Shown here piece by piece: positions 41,302 to 48,645 of a DNA stretch of 64,000 nt. The notes beneath the pieces are model-generated. The model made no database searches. It saw nothing but the letters and a program-made list of their open reading frames with translations, and was not told where the DNA came from. This stretch comes from Mycolicibacterium senegalense (GTDB taxonomy: Bacteria; Actinomycetota; Actinomycetes; Mycobacteriales; Mycobacteriaceae), in assembly GCF_019645875.1 (NCBI RefSeq), contig NZ_CP081000.1:4834417-4898416 (forward strand), given 5' to 3'. Made by a program: the position numbers and the translations under genes. Positions within the stretch are counted from its first letter, which is position 1, and every line of letters starts with the position of its first letter.

Positions 41302-42871
41302 CATCCAGAGCACCGACGTCCTGGTGATCGGCGGCGGGCCCGCGGCCACCTGGGCCGCGATCTCCGCCACCGAATCCGGCGCCCGGGTCATCCTGGTGGA
41401 CAAGGGCTACTGCGGCACCAGCGGGGCGACCGCCGCCGGTGGCAACAACCTGTGGGCGATCGGCCCCGGCCCGCGTCGTGAAGATTCGGTGCGCGAACGT
41501 GAGCTGGCCGCAGGCGGGATCACCGACTCCGAGTGGATGTTCCGAGTCCTGGCGACCTCGTGGGACCGACTCGAGCAGCTCTCGGAGTGGGGTTATCCCT
41601 TTCCCATCGGCACCGACGGGCGCGAGATGCGCAGCAGCCTGCAGGGCCCGGAGTACATGCGGCGGATGCGTCGCAAGGCCCATCGCAGTGGAGTGCTGAT
41701 CCTCGACCACCACCCCGCGCTCGAGTTGACCGCCGACAGCGACGGCGTCGTCACCGGCGCGACCGGCATCGCCCGCCAGCACGGGGGCCGGCCGTGGCAC
41801 ATCACCGCGGGCGCGGTCGTACTGGCCTCCGGCGGAACTGCGTTCCTGTCCGGAACATTCGGCACCAACGTCGATACCGGCGAGGGGCTGCTGATGGCTG
41901 CCGAGAAGGGAGCACACCTGTCCGGCATGGAGTTCTGCACCGCCTACGCGCTGGCCCCCGAATGGGGTGTGCACACCAAAGGCCGAATGCTGCAGTGGGG
42001 CAGCTTCTATGACGAGAAAGGTCGTCCGTTCACCACCCAGCGCGGACTGAGTGGCCGCCAGGACGCGCAGCGGGCACTGACCCGCGGTGAGCGGGTGTTC
42101 GCCCGGCTGGACCGCGCACCCGAACACATCCGCCAGACCATGCGCGACGCGCAGCCGAACTATTTCCTGCCGTTGGACAAGGCGGGTATCGACCCGTTCA
42201 CCACGGCCTACCCGGTTCGGATGGTCTACGAGGGATCGGTGCGGGGTACCGGCGGCCTGCGCCTGATCGGGGCTGACTGTGCGACAACAGTTCCCGGCCT
42301 GTACGCCGCGGGGGACGCCGCGACCCGCGAACTCATCACCGGTTCACTGTCCGGCGGTGGCAGCCGCAACGGCTCATGGGCGATCGCCTCGGGAACCTTC
42401 GCCGGCCGCGGCGCCGCGGAGTTCAGCCGGACCCGTCGGTCGCGCCCGGCATCGGCGACACCGCCGACCCGGCCCGCACGCTCAGGAGCGCCCACTGTCG
42501 ACGAAGTAGTGGCCGCCGTCCAGTCGCACATCCTGCCCCCACACCGCAGCTACCTGAAGTCGGCTGAACGACTTCAGGAATCGGCTGATGTGTTGGAAAC
42601 CGTGTGGCGTGACATCTCCGACGGCCTGGCCCCGGTGCCGGCCCGCGAGGTCTACAAGCAACGCCAGGCGGTCGCCATGGTGGCCGCGGCACGCTGGATC
42701 ACCGCCGCCTCCCTGGCCCGGCCGGAAACCCGCGGCCTGCACCGCCGTGAAGACCGGCCCGACTCGGATCACCGCTTCGAGCACCGCATCCTGGTCGGCG
42801 GCCTCGAGGAGGTCTGGACCACCCCCGATCCCATTGCACCTCAACTCATCTCTGCCGAGGCCGTGGCGTGA
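41285..42871 (+). CDS. FAD-dependent fumarate reductase/APS-reductase-alpha-like flavoprotein
   Basis: 528 residues. The FAD-binding glycine motif is VIGGGPAATWAA (about residues 14-25), followed by VDKGYCGTSGATAAGGNN. The middle has VVLASGGTAFLSG, NVDTGEGLLMAAEKGA and SGMEFCTAYALAPEWG. The C-terminal FAD lid is VPGLYAAGDAATRELITGSLSGGGSRNGS, followed by a helical domain. This is the succinate dehydrogenase/fumarate reductase/AprA superfamily. The next gene encodes a two-cluster ferredoxin with a long tail, as in AprB, so an AprAB-like complex is plausible. It is in an operon with an ABC importer. The substrate is unknown. Confidence 0.82.
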   Translation: MTVHADIQSTDVLVIGGGPAATWAAISATESGARVILVDKGYCGTSGATAAGGNNLWAIGPGPRREDSVRERELAAGGITDSEWMFRVLATSWDRLEQLSEWGYPFPIGTDGREMRSSLQGPEYMRRMRRKAHRSGVLILDHHPALELTADSDGVVTGATGIARQHGGRPWHITAGAVVLASGGTAFLSGTFGTNVDTGEGLLMAAEKGAHLSGMEFCTAYALAPEWGVHTKGRMLQWGSFYDEKGRPFTTQRGLSGRQDAQRALTRGERVFARLDRAPEHIRQTMRDAQPNYFLPLDKAGIDPFTTAYPVRMVYEGSVRGTGGLRLIGADCATTVPGLYAAGDAATRELITGSLSGGGSRNGSWAIASGTFAGRGAAEFSRTRRSRPASATPPTRPARSGAPTVDEVVAAVQSHILPPHRSYLKSAERLQESADVLETVWRDISDGLAPVPAREVYKQRQAVAMVAAARWITAASLARPETRGLHRREDRPDSDHRFEHRILVGGLEEVWTTPDPIAPQLISAEAVA

Positions 42872-43278
42872 TCGAGATCGTCAGCGCCGCCTCCTGCGTC
42901 AAGTGCGACGTCTGCGTCAAGGTGTGCCCCACCGATGTGTTCGACCGCGGCGCCGACGGCGTGCCCGTCATCGCACGGCAGTCCGACTGCCAAACCTGCT
43001 TCATGTGCGAGGCGTACTGCCCCACCGACGCGCTCTACGTCTCGCCGGTGTCCGTCCCCGTCGACGCCGAGAGCCCACATGCGTCGGAAGAAGCGGTGCG
43101 CAGATCGGGTCTGCTGGGCAGTTACCGGGAGATGATCGGGTGGGGCCAGGGCCGCACGCCGGGATCCCGCCTGGACCAGAACCCCGTGCTGACCTCGATC
43201 CCCCCGTTGGCCGAGCCACGCCTGGGCACTCCGGCCGAGCTCGCGGACGGACCCTGGCATCATTTGGGGCATGCCTGA
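42868..43278 (+). CDS. Two-[4Fe-4S] ferredoxin-type subunit (AprB-like)
   Basis: 136 residues. Two CxxCxxCxxxCP motifs are visible: Cys10/13/16/20 (CVKCDVCVKVCP) and Cys41/44/47/51 (CQTCFMCEAYCP), so it should carry two [4Fe-4S] clusters. A ~70-residue tail without clusters (from PVDAESPHASEE to WHHLGHA) resembles the arm by which AprB wraps its flavoprotein. The start overlaps the flavoprotein stop by 4 bp, so a heterodimer is likely. It would pass electrons to or from the FAD. Confidence 0.85.
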   Translation: MIEIVSAASCVKCDVCVKVCPTDVFDRGADGVPVIARQSDCQTCFMCEAYCPTDALYVSPVSVPVDAESPHASEEAVRRSGLLGSYREMIGWGQGRTPGSRLDQNPVLTSIPPLAEPRLGTPAELADGPWHHLGHA

Positions 43279-43756
43279 GGACTCGCCAGTGGCCGACCAC
43301 CGACCCGAGAAGGCCGACAGCAACCGATTACTGTGCGGGGCAATCATTTTCGCTCGGTTAGCGCTGGCCGTGGGGTTTCTGTCCGCCGTCGCCGACCGGT
43401 TCGGCCTGTGGGGACCTCCTGGAACACCGAATGTCGGCTGGGGCAACTTCGAGGCGTTCACCGCCTACGTCAAGGTCCTGGCGCCGTACCTGTCCGGAGC
43501 GCTCGTGGACATCGCTGCCTGGGGTGCGACGGTCATCGAGATCGTCCTGGCCGTGGGACTGCTCCTGGGCATCACCTTGCGGTGGGTGGCATTAGCCAGT
43601 GCAGCGACGCTGCTCGTCTTCGGTGTCTCGATGTTCTTCTTCGCCGGCTTCGAGACACCGTTCAGTGCATCTGTTTTCGCCGCTGCCGCGGCGGCCCTGT
43701 TGCTCGCCGTAGCGCCCGACGGCAGCCACCTGTTGCGACTGGGCCGGCGCGCCTAG
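43271..43756 (+). CDS. DoxX-family membrane protein
   Basis: 161 residues with four membrane segments (CGAIIFARLALAVGFLSAVA, AYVKVLAPYLSGALVDIAAW, VIEIVLAVGLLLGITL, AATLLVFGVSMFFFAGFE and a last AAAAALLLAVAP). This is the DoxX layout. DoxX/DoxD proteins occur in thiosulfate:quinone oxidoreductases and in membrane oxidoreductase complexes that manage redox and sulfur stress. It overlaps the ferredoxin gene by 8 bp, so it belongs to the same operon and may link the flavoprotein complex to the quinone pool. That link is inference. Confidence 0.75.
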   Translation: MPEDSPVADHRPEKADSNRLLCGAIIFARLALAVGFLSAVADRFGLWGPPGTPNVGWGNFEAFTAYVKVLAPYLSGALVDIAAWGATVIEIVLAVGLLLGITLRWVALASAATLLVFGVSMFFFAGFETPFSASVFAAAAAALLLAVAPDGSHLLRLGRRA

Positions 43757-43783
43757 GCCTGACCGCCGCCTCCCGGTGCGCGA

Positions 43784-43817
43784 CGCCGGTGCAAGCCTCA
43801 GAGCTTTTGCACCGGCG
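43784..43817. terminator. Bidirectional terminator overlapping the uvrD1 3' end
   Basis: CGCCGGTGCAA (43784-43794) and TTGCACCGGCG (43807-43817) pair perfectly. The right arm encodes the last residues of UvrD1, so the stop codon lies in the loop. Confidence 0.75.
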
Positions 43818-46125
43818 CGTGATTGTGCATCAGCTTGACCCGACCCGCACTGCCGAAGTCGATCAGTGACATCGCCGATTCGCCCACGCCCGAGACCTCC
43901 TCGACCCGGCCCAGCCCGTACTTGTCGTGGGTGACTCGGTCGCCGGGCTCCAGGGTGATCACCGGACGGTTGCGCGCCGGCGCCGGCCGGGACGGCGACG
44001 GACGCGGGGTGCCATACCGGCCGGCGTTACCGACCGGGGCGCTCAGCGACGACGACGGCTGCTCGACGCGGCGCCAGTTGATCAGGTCTTCGGGAATCTC
44101 GCGCAGGAACCGCGATTCCGGGTTCAGCATGGGCTGACCCCACGACGAGCGCACCTTGGCCCGCGACAGATACAGCCGCTTACGTGCCCGGGTGATCCCG
44201 ACGTAGGCCAACCGACGTTCCTCGGACAGCTCGTTGGGGTCACCCAATGCCCGCATGTGCGGGAACATGCCGTCCTCCCAACCGGTGACGAACACCGCCG
44301 GGAACTCCAGCCCCTTCGCGGTGTGCAGCGTCATCATCGTCACCACGCCGGCTCCGTCTTCGGGGATCTCGTCGGCATCGGCCACCAGCGACACCCGTTC
44401 CAGGAACTGGGCCAGCACCCCGGTGTCGGGGATGTCCTCGTCGACGGGCTCGCCTTCGCCTTGTTCGGCCAGCGCCCGGGCGTTTGCCAGGTCGGTGCTG
44501 AATTCGTGGGCGACGCTGACCAATTCGTTGAGGTTGTCCAACCGGGCCAGGTCCTGCGGGTCACTGGAGGCTTCCAGCTCACGGCGGTAGCCGGTGCGCT
44601 CCAGCACGGCCTCCACCAAGTCCCCCAGCTCGTCGTCGAGCTTGGCGCGCAGCGAGTCCAGCATCTCGACGAAGCTCGCGATGGCCTTCTCCGAGCGAGA
44701 GTTGAGCATGGGCACCCGGCCCTCGGCGGCGGCCTGCAGCGCATCGTTGAAGTTGGCACCGGTGTTCTCGGCGTACACCGCCACACAGGCTTCGGCCCGG
44801 TCCCCGATACCGCGCCGCGGGGTGTTGAGGATGCGGCGCATGCTCACCGAGTCACCCGGGTTGTCGAGCACCCGTAGGTAGGCCACGATGTCGCGGATCT
44901 CGCGTCGTTCATAGAAGCGCACCCCGCCGACGACCTTGTACGGGATGCCGGCGCGGATGAACACCTCCTCCAGCGCGCGCGAGGAGTTGTTGGTGCGGTA
45001 GAACACCGCCACGTCGCCGTATTTGAGGCCCTCGCTGTCGGCGAGCGCGTCGATCTCCTCGGCCACAAAGCGGGCCTCGTCATGCTCGTTGTCGGCGACG
45101 TAGCCGACGATCAGCTCGCCCTCGCCCTCCTCGGTCCACAGCCGCTTCTCGCGGCGGCCCGTGTTGCGGGCGATCACCGAGTTGGCCGCGTTCAGGATGG
45201 TCTGGGTGGAGCGGTAGTTCTGCTCCAGCAGGATGGTCGTCGCATCCGGGTAGTCGCGCTCGAAGTCCTCGATGTTGCGGATCGTCGCGCCACGGAACGC
45301 GTAGATGGACTGATCGGCGTCGCCCACCACACACAGCTCCGACGGGCCCACCCCGTCGTTCTCGTCGAGGTGATGCCCCACCAACTCCCGCACCAGCACG
45401 TACTGCGCGTGGTTGGTGTCCTGGTACTCGTCGACCAGGATGTGGCGGAACCGGCGCCGGTAGTACTGGGCGATCTGCGGGAAGGCCTGCAGGATGCCGA
45501 CCGTCTCACCGATCAGGTCGTCGAAGTCCAGCGCATTGGCCGCCCGCAGCCTGCGCTGGTATTCGCCGTAGACCTGGGCAATGACGCCGGCCATCTCCTC
45601 GGCGGCCTCCGACGCCTCCGCCGCCGCCTGCTCCGGGCCGATCAGCTCGTTCTTCAGGTTGGAGATGCCATTGGCCAGCAGCCGCGGTGAATACCGCTTG
45701 GTGTCCAACCCCATGTCCTTGCCGATCATCATCAGCAGGCGCCGGGAATCGTCCGAGTCGTAGATCGAGAAGTTGGAGTTCAACCCGGGCAGCAGCGAGG
45801 CCTGGTTGCGCAGGATCCGCACACAGGTGGAGTGGAACGTCGACACCCACATGTTGCGGGCCCGCGGGCCGACCAGGCCGACCACGCGCTCGCGCATCTC
45901 AGCGGCGGCCTTGTTGGTGAACGTGATGGCCAAGATCTGCCCGACACCCACCTCGCGAGCCGCCAGCAGATACGCGATGCGCCTGGTCAGCACCGCTGTC
46001 TTACCCGAACCCGCGCCCGCGACGATCAGCAACGGCGACCCTTCATGCAGCACCGCCTGGCGCTGCTGAGGGTTCAAGCCGTCAAGGAGTTGGTCGATTT
46101 CTGAGGCGACGGGGGAAGTGGTCAT
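43798..46125 (-). CDS. uvrD1: UvrD1/PcrA-type DNA helicase
   Basis: 775 residues, superfamily 1A helicase. Motifs in order: I GAGSGKT, Ia AITFTNKAAAEM, II DEYQDTNH, III VVGDADQSIYAFRGA, IV LEQNYRST, V TLHTAKGLEFPAV and VI AYVGITRARK. The C-terminus has a Tudor-like domain (LEPGDRVTHDKYGLGRVEEVSG) that in mycobacteria contributes to RNA polymerase or Ku interaction. It unwinds 3'-5' in nucleotide excision repair and replication restart. ATG 46125 overlaps the 5' region of the divergent chorismate mutase frame. It corresponds to Rv0949. Confidence 0.95.
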   Translation of the reverse strand: MTTSPVASEIDQLLDGLNPQQRQAVLHEGSPLLIVAGAGSGKTAVLTRRIAYLLAAREVGVGQILAITFTNKAAAEMRERVVGLVGPRARNMWVSTFHSTCVRILRNQASLLPGLNSNFSIYDSDDSRRLLMMIGKDMGLDTKRYSPRLLANGISNLKNELIGPEQAAAEASEAAEEMAGVIAQVYGEYQRRLRAANALDFDDLIGETVGILQAFPQIAQYYRRRFRHILVDEYQDTNHAQYVLVRELVGHHLDENDGVGPSELCVVGDADQSIYAFRGATIRNIEDFERDYPDATTILLEQNYRSTQTILNAANSVIARNTGRREKRLWTEEGEGELIVGYVADNEHDEARFVAEEIDALADSEGLKYGDVAVFYRTNNSSRALEEVFIRAGIPYKVVGGVRFYERREIRDIVAYLRVLDNPGDSVSMRRILNTPRRGIGDRAEACVAVYAENTGANFNDALQAAAEGRVPMLNSRSEKAIASFVEMLDSLRAKLDDELGDLVEAVLERTGYRRELEASSDPQDLARLDNLNELVSVAHEFSTDLANARALAEQGEGEPVDEDIPDTGVLAQFLERVSLVADADEIPEDGAGVVTMMTLHTAKGLEFPAVFVTGWEDGMFPHMRALGDPNELSEERRLAYVGITRARKRLYLSRAKVRSSWGQPMLNPESRFLREIPEDLINWRRVEQPSSSLSAPVGNAGRYGTPRPSPSRPAPARNRPVITLEPGDRVTHDKYGLGRVEEVSGVGESAMSLIDFGSAGRVKLMHNHAPVQKL

Positions 46126-46438
46126 CTTGCGTTCAAACTTACCGCTGAGGGGGGACAGTTTTGCGCTGGCACGGGCCGACTGGGACTATCAGCCTGTGCC
46201 TGAGATCGATGACCTGCGCCGGGAGATAGACGAACTCGATGCCACCATCCTGGCCGCCATCCAGCGGCGTACCGAGGTCTCCAAAGAGATCGGCAAGGTC
46301 CGGATGGCCTCCGGGGGTACCCGGCTGGTGCACAACCGTGAGATGAAGGTCATCGAGCGCTACAGCGTGCTCGGCCCTGAAGGCAAAGACCTGGCGATGC
46401 TGCTACTGCAGCTCGGCCGCGGCCGGCTGGGGCACTAG
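46118..46438 (+). CDS. Chorismate mutase (AroQ-delta, intracellular)
   Basis: Up to 106 residues; the conserved domain starts at VPEIDDLRREIDELDATIL. It converts chorismate to prephenate for Phe/Tyr synthesis. The AroQ-delta signature is clear: REIDELDATILAAIQRR, SKEIGKVRMASGGTRLVHNREMKVIERY, and the C-terminal LLLQLGRGRLGH that in M. tuberculosis Rv0948c mediates activation by DAHP synthase. The start is uncertain: GTG 46118 gives the longest frame but overlaps uvrD1, while GTG 46196 gives an 80-residue protein. Its TAG stop is the first base triplet of an 18-bp repeat found again at 48628. Confidence 0.88.
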   Translation: MVILRSNLPLRGDSFALARADWDYQPVPEIDDLRREIDELDATILAAIQRRTEVSKEIGKVRMASGGTRLVHNREMKVIERYSVLGPEGKDLAMLLLQLGRGRLGH

Positions 46439-46453
46439 GTCGACTAGCCCGCC
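46436..46453. repeat. 18-bp direct repeat, left copy
   Basis: TAGGTCGACTAGCCCGCC, identical to 48628-48645. The copies flank the EspA-like toxin-type gene and its partner lipoprotein. Confidence 0.9.
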
Positions 46454-46495
46454 TGGCAAATTGCTGTAAAGACCCTGCGCTCTCGGCCCGGATAA

Positions 46496-47707
46496 TTGGT
46501 GGGTGACAATCCGTGGGCGGCACCGGTGAGCGTGCTTGAGGCATTTCTGAAGACCTCACGCATGGCGCAGTCGAACTTCGGCAGCGGCACTCCACAACCG
46601 GGTACGCCGCTGTTCGAGAGCAGCGCCACCGTCCGCGCGGTCGAGAGCGACATGGCGGGAACCATCCCGAGTGACTCATGGACGGGCACCGCGTCCGAAG
46701 CGTATCTGGAGGCCAACAACAGGAACATCGCGAAGATGGGGGCGTTCGCCGCTCTGGATCAGCGTCTTGGCTCGCAAATCGATGCGTCCGCCTACGTTGT
46801 CAAACTGGGACGCGAGGATCTGCTCTCCGTTCACAATCAGGTGGTCGACTTGGCTAAGTCGGTTCCGCCAGGCCCCCTTCGGGAGAAGATGCTGCTGCCG
46901 ATCGTCGCCGCCGGCATGGGCCAGATCAGCGAGATCATCAGCCGCACCACGGCTGATCTCTCCGACATCGGCAACGACATCACCGAAATCGCCGACGGGT
47001 ACCAGAAGCTCGGAGCAGGTGAGGCCGCCGGATCGACGCTGGAGGACGATCCCCGTAAAAAGCTCGAAGAGATTCTTCGCGAGTACCAGGTCAAAGACGA
47101 TCGGATGCTTCCCAAGTGGCTGCTCGACACAATCGGAGGCGTCCTCGGCGACGAAGTCAAAGGGGATGCCAACCTCACGGTCGGGGAATACCGCGTGCTC
47201 GCAGAACTGGCCGCAACCCAAGGCCCTTTGGCGGTCAAGGACTTCTTCGACATCAAGCAAGCTGCAATCGACGAGGCCGGCAGGAAGTTCCCGCCACCGG
47301 ACGGCAACACCAGCGATAACCACACCGACGCGTTCCGGCACACGTATTGGAATGCGCTGATGACACAACGATTCGGTGAAGAGTGGACCCGCAAGTTCGC
47401 CACGGCGCACGAACGCCGCCCAGGCGATCCTGCCCCACGCGAGGCAATGGATCTGTACAACAACGAGATTGGCCGCCAGATCGGCATGGCCAACCCGAAA
47501 GCGTCACCTGAGGAACTCGCCGCTCAGGTGGAATCGGCGGTGCGAGGTGGCGACACCGTGATCGTGAGTGAGGACGGCGCAGGCTTGACCTGGAGCAACG
47601 ACCCCAAATTGCCGATCGGCCTGCCTGGTGGCGATCCCAAGAACGCTCCACCCGGCGATCCCACCCCCTACCCCACTGAGGGACGAACCCCAGGAGTACC
47701 AGCATGA
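46496..47707 (+). CDS. EspA/EspE-like N-terminal + DUF6973 C-terminal protein (candidate T7SS-exported toxin)
   Basis: 403 residues. The N-terminal ~175 are helical with a WxG turn (SWTG, 61-64) and SEAYLEANNRN, then AALDQRLGSQIDASA, as in EspA/EspE-type substrates of type VII secretion; no signal peptide. The C-terminal part has a DUF6973-type core: NHTDAFRHTYWNALM (H276, D278, R281-H282), TAHE (H305) and MDLYNNEIGRQIG (D319, N322, N323). This His/Asp-rich domain occurs in polymorphic-toxin-like proteins. A Pro/Gly-rich tail ends the protein. The next gene overlaps by 4 bp and encodes a lipoprotein. Codon use is less GC-biased than in neighbours, and both genes sit between 18-bp direct repeats, so recent acquisition is likely. 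Confidence 0.68.
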   Translation: MVGDNPWAAPVSVLEAFLKTSRMAQSNFGSGTPQPGTPLFESSATVRAVESDMAGTIPSDSWTGTASEAYLEANNRNIAKMGAFAALDQRLGSQIDASAYVVKLGREDLLSVHNQVVDLAKSVPPGPLREKMLLPIVAAGMGQISEIISRTTADLSDIGNDITEIADGYQKLGAGEAAGSTLEDDPRKKLEEILREYQVKDDRMLPKWLLDTIGGVLGDEVKGDANLTVGEYRVLAELAATQGPLAVKDFFDIKQAAIDEAGRKFPPPDGNTSDNHTDAFRHTYWNALMTQRFGEEWTRKFATAHERRPGDPAPREAMDLYNNEIGRQIGMANPKASPEELAAQVESAVRGGDTVIVSEDGAGLTWSNDPKLPIGLPGGDPKNAPPGDPTPYPTEGRTPGVPA

Positions 47708-48630
47708 CGCGAGCGATAGCCGCGATCGCTCTTGTTGTCACCGGTCTGCTCAGTGGATGCTTCTTCGGCTCCGGCAAAGACAACGGCGCCGATAGGCTGA
47801 AGGACACCGTCGCCGCCATGCCTGGTGTCACCAGCGCAGGGTTTGCGACAAACGACGCAGAGCTGGCCACCGTCACGCTGCCGAATCTCTTTGTGACGAT
47901 GACAAGCGCGACGCCCGGGCAGATCCGGGCGGTCGTCGACACACTCAAAAACAATCCCCACGAGGATCTCGAGACGGTCAACATCCGTGTCGCCGAAAAG
48001 CCACTGATCCTCGTCAGCGGCACGGTCGCCGACCTCGATGCCCGTCAGTTCGTCGACGATGTCGAGCGGCTGCGTCAACTCACTCCGGCGGTGGGTCCGG
48101 CTGCGGTGGTGAAGTGGACCCGCGACGACATCCCGGACGGCAACCTCTATGTCTCACGCGAATCGCCGCTGCCGGTGACGCTCGCCATGATTCGGGAAAG
48201 CCTGGGCAGCATTGGTCTGGCCGAGATCTACCCGGGCGCATCGAGCAGCGTGCAGCGCTGGCGCATCTATTTTCCGTTCTCACCTGAGGAAGAACGCCGC
48301 GTCAGCTCTCAACTCGACTCGCTCCCCGTTCAGGTAGGCGCGGTGACGGTCAGTTCCGGTGTCATCACTGAGCTGAATGTCGCGGTCACCGACTTCCAGG
48401 CGGTCGAGCCAGCCATGAAGGATGTTATCGGCCGGCTAGGCGCCGGACCAGACTCGCCATTGATGTTGAGCTGGCAAGTCGGCCAGATCTTCCTTCCCGC
48501 GGCACCCGACGGGACCGTGCATGTAGGCGGTTGCGGGTATCCCGGAACGGCGCGCGGCGACAGCTTGTCGGCAGCGGAAAAGGAACTACAGCAGCGCCTG
48601 CGCGGGCAGTTCGACACCTGCCCTCGATAG
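47704..48630 (+). CDS. Lipoprotein, candidate partner/immunity protein
   Basis: 308 residues. The signal peptide ends in a lipobox LLSGC (about residues 16-20). The mature part contains DRLKDTVAAMPGVTSAGFA, an internal near-repeat of beta-alpha-beta modules (ELATVTLPNLFVTMTSATPGQIRAVVDTL and AVTVSSGVITELNVAVTDFQAVEPAMKDVIGRL), and a late cysteine pair (GGCGYPG, DTCPR). The family is unknown to me. It overlaps the toxin-like gene by 4 bp, so the two are coupled, and an envelope-anchored immunity or secretion-partner role is plausible. Its TAG stop comes from the right 18-bp repeat. Confidence 0.6.
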   Translation: MTRAIAAIALVVTGLLSGCFFGSGKDNGADRLKDTVAAMPGVTSAGFATNDAELATVTLPNLFVTMTSATPGQIRAVVDTLKNNPHEDLETVNIRVAEKPLILVSGTVADLDARQFVDDVERLRQLTPAVGPAAVVKWTRDDIPDGNLYVSRESPLPVTLAMIRESLGSIGLAEIYPGASSSVQRWRIYFPFSPEEERRVSSQLDSLPVQVGAVTVSSGVITELNVAVTDFQAVEPAMKDVIGRLGAGPDSPLMLSWQVGQIFLPAAPDGTVHVGGCGYPGTARGDSLSAAEKELQQRLRGQFDTCPR

Positions 48631-48645
48631 GTCGACTAGCCCGCC
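48628..48645. repeat. 18-bp direct repeat, right copy
   Basis: TAGGTCGACTAGCCCGCC, identical to 46436-46453. It supplies the stop codon of the lipoprotein gene on the plus strand and the end of the acyltransferase gene on the minus strand. Confidence 0.9.

Noticed and set aside
46118..46195. Treating the long N-terminal extension of chorismate mutase as certain
   Set aside because: It overlaps the uvrD1 start and has no family similarity before VPEID; the start is left open between 46118 and 46196.
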